A stretch of DNA of 64,000 bases from NCBI RefSeq assembly GCF_008373755.1, contig NZ_VUJV01000006.1:1-64000 (forward strand), read 5' to 3'. The first letter of the stretch is position 1; each line of letters starts with the position of its first letter. The position numbers were made by a program, and so were the translations under genes. Positions 49,551 through 57,129 of this stretch are shown piece by piece. The notes below the pieces were generated by a model. The model was not told the origin of the DNA and searched no databases. It saw only the letters and a program-made list of their open reading frames with translations. The stretch comes from Nocardioides humilatus. GTDB lineage: Bacteria; Actinomycetota; Actinomycetes; Propionibacteriales; Nocardioidaceae.

Positions 49551-51091
49551 TCGACCCACCGCGGCGTCCAGACGGCACCGGACCGCGTCACCCGCGTCGT
49601 CGACGCGCCGATCAGCAGCAGGCACTTCATGTCGATCGAGTCGGCGTCGAGGGCGGCGAGGGTGGTGACCTCGAGCGACTCCTCTGCGCGGCCGACGTCG
49701 CGCCCGACGATCACGACGGTGTCGGGGGAGCGGTGCTCGAGGAGCAGCTTCTGGGCCTCGACCACCTGCTCGCGCCGCGAGCGTGACGCCGGGTTGTAGA
49801 TGCCGAGCACCAGGTCGGCCTCGGCGATCGCCCGCAGACGGCGCTCGATCACCGGCCAGGGCTTGAGCCGGTCGGACAGGCTCACCACCGCGAAGTCCGC
49901 ACCGATCGGCGCGCCCGCCCGGGCCGCGACGGCCTGGATCGCGCTGACGCCGGGGAGCACACGAACCGGCACGTCGGCGTACTGCTCGCCCTCGGCCGCC
50001 TCGTAGACCGCCGCGGCCATCCCGAACACCCCCGCGTCGCCGCCGGACACCACCGCGACCCGCTCGCCCTGCTGTGCGAGGTCGAGCGCGAAGCGCGCTC
50101 GGTCGACCTCGACGGTGTTGCCGGAGGCGTGGCGCGTCAGGCCCGCACGCTGCGGGACCCGGTTGACGTACGGCGCGTAGCCGACCACGTGGTCGACCTC
50201 GGCCAGTGCTGCAGAGGCTTCCGGGGTGAGCCAGCCGTCCGGTCCCGGACCCAACCCGATGACGAGGAGCTCGGCGGCCTTGGTCTCGCGGGCGTCCGCT
50301 GGGTGAGGTGCGAGCGCAGCGAGCCTCGAAACCGAGGCATCCGTCTTCCGCATCCGCTCGCCCGTCGCCTCTCGCCCCGAGTCGCCTGGCACGACGATCA
50401 GCGAGAAGTAGGGGACGGTAGCGGGGTCGACCTCGGCAACAGGGAGCCAGCGCTCCTCGGGCATGGACGCACGCTCGATGTAGCGGGCACCCTCGAGGCG
50501 ACCGGCGGCCGCCAAGGCGTTGCGGACGGCAGGGAAGGTCCGTCCGAGCTTCATGATGATCGCCCCGTCGGTGTCGGCGAGGCGGCGCGCGAGCTCGGGC
50601 TCGGGCAGGGTGCCGGGCAGCACGGTCAGCACGTCAGTCTGTCGCACGAGCGGCAGGGCGAGCCCGGCGGTGGCAGCGACGTAGGCCGGAACTCCCGGGA
50701 CGACCTCGGTCTCGAACCGGTCCCGCAGGCGGTCGACGAGATACATCGAGGAGCCGTAGAAGAGGGGGTCGCCCTCGGCCAGCAGGACGACGTCGCGACC
50801 CGCCTCGAGGTGAGCGGTGACCCGGTCGTCGCACTCGTCGTAGAAGTCCGCCAACGCGCCGACGTAGCCGCCGGGGTGGTCGGTGGTGCCGGTCGTGACC
50901 GGGTAGCGCAGCTCCTCCTCGACGGCGCCCGTCGGGATGAGGTCAGCGGCGATGCGCCGTGCGTGGGACTGCTTGCGGACCCCCGCGTGGTAGGCGACGA
51001 CGCCGGCCTCGCCGATGATGCGTGCGGCCTTGCGGGTGATCAGCTCGGGGTCGCCGGGGCCGATGCCGACGACGGAGAAGCGCCCCTTCAT
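49547..51091 (-). CDS. cobIJ: Fused precorrin-2 C20- and precorrin-3B C17-methyltransferase (CobIJ)
   Basis: A 514-residue fusion. Residues about 1-245 are CobI (FSVVGIGPGDPELITRKAARI, AEGDPLFYGSS, VVPGVPAYVAATAGL). Residues about 272-514 are CobJ (LLVIGLGPGPDGWLTPEASA, GGDAGVFGMAAAV, LPGVSAIQAVAARAG, GIYNPASRSR). CobI acts before and CobJ after CobG, so the fusion brackets the ring-oxidation step. The architecture is common in actinobacteria. ATGA overlap with cobH. Confidence 0.95.
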   Translation of the reverse strand: MKGRFSVVGIGPGDPELITRKAARIIGEAGVVAYHAGVRKQSHARRIAADLIPTGAVEEELRYPVTTGTTDHPGGYVGALADFYDECDDRVTAHLEAGRDVVLLAEGDPLFYGSSMYLVDRLRDRFETEVVPGVPAYVAATAGLALPLVRQTDVLTVLPGTLPEPELARRLADTDGAIIMKLGRTFPAVRNALAAAGRLEGARYIERASMPEERWLPVAEVDPATVPYFSLIVVPGDSGREATGERMRKTDASVSRLAALAPHPADARETKAAELLVIGLGPGPDGWLTPEASAALAEVDHVVGYAPYVNRVPQRAGLTRHASGNTVEVDRARFALDLAQQGERVAVVSGGDAGVFGMAAAVYEAAEGEQYADVPVRVLPGVSAIQAVAARAGAPIGADFAVVSLSDRLKPWPVIERRLRAIAEADLVLGIYNPASRSRREQVVEAQKLLLEHRSPDTVVIVGRDVGRAEESLEVTTLAALDADSIDMKCLLLIGASTTRVTRSGAVWTPRWVE

Positions 51092-51786
51092 TCGGCCTCC
51101 TGGGCGAGTGCGTTGATCGCGGAGGAGGCCATCGCCGAACCGCCGCGGCGACCCCGGACCGTGACGAACGGGACGTCGATCCCGTGGTCGGTCGCGAGGG
51201 AGGCCAACGCCTCCTTCGACTCGCGTGCGCCGATGAACCCGACCGGGCAACCGACGATCGCTGCCGGGCGCGGGCCGCCCGCGACCAGCATCTCGAGGAG
51301 GTGGAAGAGCGCGGTCGGCGCGTTGCCGATCGCGACCACGGCGCCCTCCAGGTAGGGCTCCCACAGCGAGACCGCTGCAGCGGTGCGGGTGGTCCGCCAA
51401 GCCGCCGCCATGTCCGGCACGGACGGGTCGTTGAGGAAGCAGAGCACCTCGTTGCCGGCCGGCAGCCGGCCGGCCGTGACGCCCATCGCGACCATCCGCG
51501 CGTCGCAGAGGATCGGGGCTCCGGCGGCCAGCGCTGCGCGCCCGGCGCGCGCGAGGTCGGGGTGGATGACGAGGTCCTTGACCAGGTCGGTCTGCCCGCT
51601 GCCGTGGATCATCCGTACGGCGACCTTCTCCGCCTCGGGTGGCACACGGGAGAGGTCGGACTCGCGCCGGATCGTGGCGAACGAGTCGACGTAGATCGCC
51701 GGGCCGTCGGCCACGTAGTCGTAGAGCCGCGGCGGGGGACTCAGGGTCGGAGGGAGCGTCGGGCTCAGATCAGTACGCCGTGCCAT
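51088..51786 (-). CDS. cobH: Precorrin-8X methylmutase
   Basis: A 232-residue mutase that moves the C11 methyl group to C12 to give hydrogenobyrinate. It has VRMIHGSGQTDLVKDL with the catalytic His, and GAPILCDARMVAMGVT and AAIVGCPVGFIGARESKEAL. Start ATG 51786 lies 22 bases inside the 3' end of the shortened cobG. The N-terminal 25 residues are Pro-rich. Confidence 0.94.
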   Translation of the reverse strand: MARRTDLSPTLPPTLSPPPRLYDYVADGPAIYVDSFATIRRESDLSRVPPEAEKVAVRMIHGSGQTDLVKDLVIHPDLARAGRAALAAGAPILCDARMVAMGVTAGRLPAGNEVLCFLNDPSVPDMAAAWRTTRTAAAVSLWEPYLEGAVVAIGNAPTALFHLLEMLVAGGPRPAAIVGCPVGFIGARESKEALASLATDHGIDVPFVTVRGRRGGSAMASSAINALAQEAE

Positions 51787-52586
51787 GGGGTGATCACCAC
51801 CTGGGAGGTCTGGGCGGCCCAGGTGGCCGCCGTCGTCGGGTCGATGCCGTCGGTGACGGCCACGTGGTCGCCGCCGGGGACGGGGCCGTAGGGCAGGGGG
51901 ACGTCGGTGCGGTCCTGACGTGCGAAGTCCTCGTCGAGGTGCCACGGCGCGTCGGGCGCGTCGCCGCGACTGCGCACGAACTCCTCCGCGAGCTCCACCA
52001 GTACGCCGGCCGCCTCGTCCAGCCGCAGGATGTCGGCGAGCCCCGGGCCTACCCGCAGGCGAGCGGAAGACTCGTCGAGGGCGTCGAGGCCGAGGTCGAC
52101 GTGGCGACCGCGGACGTCACCACGTCCGTCGTCGAGGGTGAAGAGGAACCGCCCGGGCAGGCCGGCGAGGGCGGGGGAGGCGCAGATGGCGCGGTCGAGG
52201 TCGGCGACCACCGGACGAAGATCGGCGAGTCCGCCCGCGCGACCCGTCTGCGGCGAGCAGAGGACGTTGCGGGCGAGGTCGTGGGCTCGGGAAGGCAACA
52301 GGCCGGTCGCCTCGATCGCGGCGACGACCTCAGTCGGCAACGTCGCGTCGACCCGGGGGAGGGCACGGAGCTGCAGGTTGGACCGGCCGGTGACGCGGAC
52401 CCGCCCGTCGCCGTACTCCGCGGCGACGGCGGTGAGCGCGACCAGCGACGCGGTGTCCAGCTGCCCGCCGGGCACCCGGATCCGCACGAGCGCACCGTCG
52501 TCGGCGGGCCACGGACGCAGCACGCCGGGGCACCGGTCGGGGCGCGTCCGCGCCGTGGCGGACGGCCCGAGATCGATAGCGCTCAC
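51765..52586 (-). CDS. cobG: CobG-like precorrin-3B synthase, C-terminally truncated
   Basis: A 273-residue protein of the nitrite/sulfite-reductase-like CobG family; full CobG proteins are about 360-460 residues. It has the N-terminal CPGVLRPWPADDGALVRIR, VRVTGRSNLQLRAL, GLPGRFLFTLDDGRGDV, and ends at VVITPWHGVLI. Known CobGs continue from this strand into a segment with cysteines (SACTGxxGC-like) binding the [4Fe-4S] cluster. Here the stop comes directly after it, and the next gene begins. No later cysteine pair exists, so the usual chemistry is doubtful. GTG 52586 has a GAGGAG site. Confidence 0.8.
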   Translation of the reverse strand: MSAIDLGPSATARTRPDRCPGVLRPWPADDGALVRIRVPGGQLDTASLVALTAVAAEYGDGRVRVTGRSNLQLRALPRVDATLPTEVVAAIEATGLLPSRAHDLARNVLCSPQTGRAGGLADLRPVVADLDRAICASPALAGLPGRFLFTLDDGRGDVRGRHVDLGLDALDESSARLRVGPGLADILRLDEAAGVLVELAEEFVRSRGDAPDAPWHLDEDFARQDRTDVPLPYGPVPGGDHVAVTDGIDPTTAATWAAQTSQVVITPWHGVLI

Positions 52587-52589
52587 GGC

Positions 52590-52850
52590 GCTCCTCGCAA
52601 GGTCTCGGGCTTTACGCGTCGCCCGCGGATGACCTCGCGGCGGCTACCGCAAGGGCCAGCAGGTCTTCGGACTCGGGATCACTCGGCACGGGGCGCCTTC
52701 CCAGGTCCCAGCCCGAAAGCTGAGTCCCAGTGACATCTATGCCCCGCCCGTCACCCACACCGCTGCGCGTCAGTCCCGGACTCTCACCGGGTTCCCTGAC
52801 CGCCATCTGCATGGAGGTCGACTGGCCCTGCGACCCTACCAACCCGGCGC
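52590..52850 (-). ncRNA. Cobalamin riboswitch and expression platform upstream of cobG
   Basis: On the minus strand the leader has GGGAACCCGGTGAGAGTCC (the aptamer core), then CGCAGCGGTGTG, a long variable insert with a hairpin around CTCAGC-TTTCG-GGCTGGG, and GAGTCCGAAGACCTGC, the usual 3' signature. Downstream, GCGAGGTC (52631-52638) can pair with GACCTTGC (52597-52604), directly next to the GAGGAG site (52591-52596), so the ribosome-binding site could be sequestered. It controls the ten-gene cobG-cobC operon. Confidence 0.85.
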
Positions 52851-52882
52851 GACCCGTGCGGAGGCCCAGTAGGTTGACGGAC

Positions 52883-54001
52883 ATGCCAGCCCTCGCCGAC
52901 GTCGTCAGCCTGATCCACGACTGGTACCCACCCGCCACGGCCGAGGCCTGGGACGCGGTCGGTCTCGTCTACGGCGACCCGGCTCAGCACGTCAAGAAGG
53001 TCATGTTCGCCGTCGATCCGACGCCGGAGGTCGCGGCCGAGGCAGCCGACTGGAAGGCCGACCTGCTGGTCGTCCACCACCCGCTCTTCCTCAAGCCGGT
53101 CCACGGGTTCGCGGCGACCACGCCCAAGGGTCGGACCCTCGCCACGCTCGCCGCGGCCGGCTGTGCGCTGCTCACCGCCCACACCAACGCCGACCAGGCC
53201 GTGGGTGGCGTCTCCGAGGCGCTGGCCCTCGCGCTCGGTCTCACCGACCTCGAGCCGCTGGTCCGGGCTGCAGCGGAACCGCTCGACAAGCTCACGGTCT
53301 TCGTGCCGGCCGACGCGGCCGCGCCGGTCCGGGCAGCGCTGGCCGAGGCCGGAGCCGGGACGATCGGTGACTACGACTTCGCATCGTTCAGCACGCCTGG
53401 AGAGGGTCGCTTCCGCCCGCTCGAGGGCGCGGAGCCGACGATCGGCACGGTCGGCGAGATCGAGACCGTCGCCGAGATCCGCATCGAGGTCGTCCTCGCG
53501 CGGCGCCTGCGCAGCGACGTCGTCGCGGCGATGCTCGCCGCCCATCCCTACGAGGAGCCCGCCTACGACGTGGTCGAGCTCGCCGATCCGGGCCTGGTCA
53601 CGACCGGCACGGGCCGGGTGGGCACGCGGCCGCAGACGACCCTCGCCGAGTTTGCGCAGGCCGTCGCGGCCGCGGTGCCGGAGACCCACCACGGCGTCCG
53701 CGTCGCCGGTGACCCGGACCGCGCGGTCCGGAAGGTGGCCGTGTGCGGCGGGGCGGGCGACTTCCTCCTCGACCAGGTCGCGCGCTCCGACGTCGACGTC
53801 TACGTGACCAGCGACCTGCGCCATCACCCCGCGGCGGAATTCGTCGAGAAGGACGGCCCGGCGCTCGTCGACATCGCCCATTGGGCGGCCGAATGGACCT
53901 GGCTCCCGGTCGTCGCGGCCCGCCTCGACGAGGCGCTGGGCAACGACGTGGAGACCCGGGTGAGCACGGTGTGCACCGACCCCTGGACAATGCGCCTATG
54001 A
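52883..54001 (+). CDS. Nif3-like dinuclear metal-center hexameric protein
   Basis: A 372-residue NIF3 family protein. Metal ligands lie in VHHPLFLKPVH, AHTNADQAVGG and, near the C-terminus, DIAHWAAEW. The central insert (about 125-230) is the PII/CutA-like NIF3 domain. Exact role is unknown; members may be GTP cyclohydrolase-like or metal-binding enzymes. Start ATG 52883; a longer in-frame form would run through the riboswitch region of the divergent operon. It is homologous to Rv2230c and starts a conserved gene trio. Confidence 0.9.
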   Translation: MPALADVVSLIHDWYPPATAEAWDAVGLVYGDPAQHVKKVMFAVDPTPEVAAEAADWKADLLVVHHPLFLKPVHGFAATTPKGRTLATLAAAGCALLTAHTNADQAVGGVSEALALALGLTDLEPLVRAAAEPLDKLTVFVPADAAAPVRAALAEAGAGTIGDYDFASFSTPGEGRFRPLEGAEPTIGTVGEIETVAEIRIEVVLARRLRSDVVAAMLAAHPYEEPAYDVVELADPGLVTTGTGRVGTRPQTTLAEFAQAVAAAVPETHHGVRVAGDPDRAVRKVAVCGGAGDFLLDQVARSDVDVYVTSDLRHHPAAEFVEKDGPALVDIAHWAAEWTWLPVVAARLDEALGNDVETRVSTVCTDPWTMRL

Positions 54002-54017
54002 CGACGGTGGCAGCACA

Positions 54018-54761
54018 GTGAAGGCCGACCCCTCCGCGCAGCTGCGGCTGCTGGATCTCCAGCAGCTCGACTCCGCCGCCGACCAGCTTCGGCACCAGCG
54101 CGCCCACCTCCCGGAGTCGGCTCAGATCGCTGAGCTCACCGTGCGTCGCTCCGACGTACTCGGCCGCAGCCGCGACCAGCAGATCGTCGTCGACGACCTC
54201 ACCTCCGCCCAGGAGAAGGCCGACGCCGACGTCGAGCAGGTGCGCGCGCGTCGCAAGCGCGACCAGGACCGGATGGACCAGGGCCTGATCGCCAACCCCA
54301 AGGACCTCGAGCGCATGCAGCACGAGCTCGAGTCGCTCGAGCGCCGCATCACGACGCTCGAGGACGAGGAGCTCGAGGTCATGGAGGACCTCGAGGCCGC
54401 CCAGACCGAGCTGACCGCGATGCAGACCGACCTTGCCGAGACCGACGAGCGGCTGGCCGAGGTCACCGCCGCCCGCGACGAGAAGTACGCCGACATCGAC
54501 GCCGAGCTCGCTCGCGTCGCCGGCGACCGGGTGCCGGTCGTAGCCGACGTGCCTGCTGAGCTGCTCGGCCTCTACGACAAGCTGCGCGCGAGCAAGGCTG
54601 GTGTCGCCGCGTCGGAGCTGCGGGCCCGCCAGTGCGGTGGCTGCATGATCAGCCTCGACCCGGCTGAGCTCGCCGTGATCCGGGCCAAGGCCGACGACGA
54701 GGTCGTCCGGTGCCAGGAGTGCCAGCGGATCCTCGTGCGCACCAGCGAGAGCGGACTCTGA
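54018..54761 (+). CDS. Coiled-coil protein with C4 zinc ribbon
   Basis: A 247-residue protein with a long antiparallel coiled coil (about 1-180; heptads of Leu with Glu/Asp/Arg) and a C-terminal C4 zinc ribbon (CGGCM about residue 206, then CQEC about residue 235). It belongs to the CT398/Rv2229c-like group, proposed to bind nucleic acid or flagellar/secretion proteins in other phyla; its role in actinobacteria is unclear. GTG 54018 lies 16 bases after the NIF3 stop. A seven-codon ATG frame precedes it. Confidence 0.88.
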   Translation: MKADPSAQLRLLDLQQLDSAADQLRHQRAHLPESAQIAELTVRRSDVLGRSRDQQIVVDDLTSAQEKADADVEQVRARRKRDQDRMDQGLIANPKDLERMQHELESLERRITTLEDEELEVMEDLEAAQTELTAMQTDLAETDERLAEVTAARDEKYADIDAELARVAGDRVPVVADVPAELLGLYDKLRASKAGVAASELRARQCGGCMISLDPAELAVIRAKADDEVVRCQECQRILVRTSESGL

Positions 54762-54763
54762 CC

Positions 54764-55993
54764 GTGGCCGGTCGGCCAGATGGTCGGTCGGGCGGTCCCC
54801 GCTCGGTCGTCATCGAGGCCGACGGCGGCTCGCGGGGCAACCCCGGGCCGGCGGCCTACGGCGCCGTGCTCAAGGACGCGGACACCGGTGCGGTCATCGC
54901 CGAGGACGGCACCACGATCGGTGTCGCGACCAACAACGTGGCTGAATACTCCGGTCTCATCGCTGGTCTCGAGCTCGCCGTTGCCTACGCGCCCGGTGCT
55001 GCGATCGAGGTCCGGATGGACTCCAAGCTCGTCGTGGAGCAGATGAGTGGCCGGTGGAAGATCAAGCACCCGGGCATGGTGCCGCTGGCCGAGCGGGCCA
55101 ACCGCCTCGCGCCGACCGGCACGACCTACACCTGGGTGCCGCGCGAACAGAACAAGCACGCCGACCGACTCGCCAACGAGGCCCTCGACGGGAAGCGGAG
55201 CGGCATCACCGTCGCGGCAGAGGCGTCCGATGAGGACGAATCGCTCATCGAGGAGATCGAGAGCCCGTCGTCTGCCATCGGCGTTGACCAGGCGGGCGAG
55301 GCGCCGAAGCCGTTCGGCGCGCCCACCACGTTGATCCTGGTGCGCCACGGCGTCACGCCGCACACCTCCGGCAAGCGCTTCTCGGGCGGTCTCGGCGGTG
55401 ACAACCCCGGGCTCAGCGAGGAGGGGCGCGAGCAGGTCCGCGCTGCCGCGGTATGGCTGTCCGGGCTCAAGGACAAGATCGACGCGGTCGTCGCCTCGCC
55501 CGTGCGCCGCACCCGGGAGTCGGCCGAGATCATCGCCGCCGAGCTGGGCTTGCCGCTGGAGGAGGAGCCCGGCTTCGCGGAGATGGAGTTCGGTGCGTGG
55601 GACGGCCTGACTTTCCTCGAGGTCGCCGAGCAGCACAAGGAGAGCTTCGAGGCCTGGCTCGGTTCGACCGACTCGGCGCCGCCGGGCGGCGAGTCGTTCC
55701 GCGCGGTCGAGGAGCGGGTCCTGGCCGGACTGGCGAGGGTCTTGGAGCAGCACGCCGGCCGCACCGTCGTCGTCACCAGCCACGTCACGCCGATCAAGAC
55801 CCTCGTGGCCCACGTCCTCAAGGCCCCGCTCGACGCGGTCTTCCGGATGGAACTCAGCCCGGCGTCGGTCAGCGTCGTGTCGTTCTTTCCCGACAAGTCC
55901 GCCCCCGACGGCTCGGGCTACCGCGCCGCGATGCGCCTCTTCAACGCGCTGCCGCCGGGCGACCGGTCGCTGCTCGACAACGGCCGCTGGTAA
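54764..55993 (+). CDS. rnhA: Bifunctional RNase H / CobC-type phosphatase
   Basis: A 409-residue fusion. Residues about 12-145 form a type I RNase H: acidic residues in EADGGSRGNPG, NNVAEYSGLIAGL and RMDSKLVVEQM, and the final motif in QNKHADRLANEAL. An acidic linker follows. Residues about 205-409 are a histidine phosphatase: LVRHGVTPHT (catalytic His), SPVRRTRESAE, EMEFGAWDGLTF and TSHVTPIKTLV. The homologue Rv2228c has both RNase H and alpha-ribazole phosphatase activity, so this gene can supply the CobC phosphatase step of cobalamin synthesis. Starts at GTG 54764, two bases after the zinc-ribbon gene. Confidence 0.93.
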   Translation: MAGRPDGRSGGPRSVVIEADGGSRGNPGPAAYGAVLKDADTGAVIAEDGTTIGVATNNVAEYSGLIAGLELAVAYAPGAAIEVRMDSKLVVEQMSGRWKIKHPGMVPLAERANRLAPTGTTYTWVPREQNKHADRLANEALDGKRSGITVAAEASDEDESLIEEIESPSSAIGVDQAGEAPKPFGAPTTLILVRHGVTPHTSGKRFSGGLGGDNPGLSEEGREQVRAAAVWLSGLKDKIDAVVASPVRRTRESAEIIAAELGLPLEEEPGFAEMEFGAWDGLTFLEVAEQHKESFEAWLGSTDSAPPGGESFRAVEERVLAGLARVLEQHAGRTVVVTSHVTPIKTLVAHVLKAPLDAVFRMELSPASVSVVSFFPDKSAPDGSGYRAAMRLFNALPPGDRSLLDNGRW

Positions 55994-56034
55994 ATCCGGC
56001 GGGAAGGCACATCGCGCGATGCCATGCTGTCCGC

Positions 56035-56286
56035 ATGCGCACTTCGGTCACGCTGGATCCCGATGTCGAACAGATCATTCGCGAGCGGATGTCCGGTCAC
56101 GGTGTGTCGTTCGAGCGCGCGCTCAACGATGCGATCCGGGAGAGCCGCTCCGTTCGGCGCGAAATCGCCTTCGAAACGATGACGTCCGACACGGGCGCGC
56201 CGAGGGTCGACCTGACGAAGGCCAACCAGCTCGCAGGTGAGCTCGAGGACGATGCCATCATCGAGAAGATGCGTCACGGCCGCTGA
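56035..56286 (+). CDS. Ribbon-helix-helix antitoxin-like protein
   Basis: An 83-residue protein starting MRTSVTLDPDVEQIIRERM, a beta strand and helix typical of CopG/VapB ribbon-helix-helix antitoxins, with a C-terminal tail (LAGELEDDAIIEKMRHGR) that could bind a toxin. However, no PIN or other toxin gene follows; yaaA lies 17 bases downstream on the opposite strand. It may be an orphan or a stand-alone regulator. A GGGAAGG site lies further upstream than usual. The long in-frame reading frame inside the RNase H gene is a shadow. Confidence 0.65.
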   Translation: MRTSVTLDPDVEQIIRERMSGHGVSFERALNDAIRESRSVRREIAFETMTSDTGAPRVDLTKANQLAGELEDDAIIEKMRHGR

Positions 56287-56303
56287 GCGCGTCGCCCCGC
56301 CGA

Positions 56304-57083
56304 TCAGACCTCGGAGACGACCACGTCGAGCTGGGTGCCCTTCTTGGTGGGCTCACCGACGTCGACGGTCCAGCCGAGGTCACCCAGCAGTCGAGCCAGC
56401 GCGGCCGGGGTGCGGGGGTCGCCGCCGTCCTCGAGCAGCGCGCGGACCAGTCGGCCCTTGGTGGCCTTGTTGAAGTGGCTGACGACCTGGCGCTTGCCGT
56501 TGACCTCGTGCAGCACCCGGACGGTCGCCACCCGCGGCGCCAGCTCGACGGGCGGACGCCAGAAGCCGGCGTACATGCTCGACCGGAGGTCGACCAGCAA
56601 GCCGCGGCCGACGGACTCGACCATCGCCGGCCCAAGGGACTCGCGCCACCACCCGGCGACCGAGCCGAGCCCGGGCACGGTGGCATCGCCCGACAGGCGG
56701 TAGGCGGGGATCCGGTCGCCGACCCGTACGACGCCGAAGAGGCTCGAGGTGATCGCGAGCCGCGAGGCGGCGCGGCGCTTGGCGCCGGGGGAGAGGGTGG
56801 CGAGGTCGAGCGCGTCGTAGAGGACGCCGTCGTAGATCCGGTCGGCCCGCGCGGTCGGGGCCTCGGCCAATGACGCGTTGCGGGCGACCAGGTCGAGCTG
56901 GGTGCGGGAGAGACCGAGCACGGTCGCGGCGTCGTCGGGCTGGTCGCGGCAGAGCGTGACGAGGGCGTCGAGCACCCGCTCGCGCGCCGGTGTCAGCGAC
57001 GGCTGGGAGAGCTCCTTGAGCTCCAGCGGGCGACCCCGGCTCGGAGCGGACTTGCCTTCGCTCGGCGGCAGCAGGATCAACAT
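56304..57083 (-). CDS. yaaA: YaaA family peroxide stress protein
   Basis: A 259-residue DUF328/YaaA protein. The N-terminus MLILLPPSEGKSAPSRG and the central segment RIYDGVLYDALDLATL are signatures. The C-terminal part carries HFNKATKGRLVRALLE. In E. coli YaaA limits free iron during peroxide stress and binds DNA; the mechanism is incompletely known. Neighbours give no further clue. It is convergent with the antitoxin-like gene and divergent from the RNB gene. Confidence 0.92.
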   Translation of the reverse strand: MLILLPPSEGKSAPSRGRPLELKELSQPSLTPARERVLDALVTLCRDQPDDAATVLGLSRTQLDLVARNASLAEAPTARADRIYDGVLYDALDLATLSPGAKRRAASRLAITSSLFGVVRVGDRIPAYRLSGDATVPGLGSVAGWWRESLGPAMVESVGRGLLVDLRSSMYAGFWRPPVELAPRVATVRVLHEVNGKRQVVSHFNKATKGRLVRALLEDGGDPRTPAALARLLGDLGWTVDVGEPTKKGTQLDVVVSEV

Positions 57084-57129
57084 GGTGCCCCCAGCCTAGT
57101 AGTCGTGGTCGTGTCCTAACCTCGGGCTC

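Noticed and set aside
52612-52938. 108-residue minus-strand frame over the cobG leader
   Set aside because: It lies entirely on the cobalamin riboswitch and shows no protein motif.
53998-54021. Seven-codon ORF (MTTVAAQ) between NIF3 and the zinc-ribbon gene
   Set aside because: Too short to support as a gene; may only couple translation.
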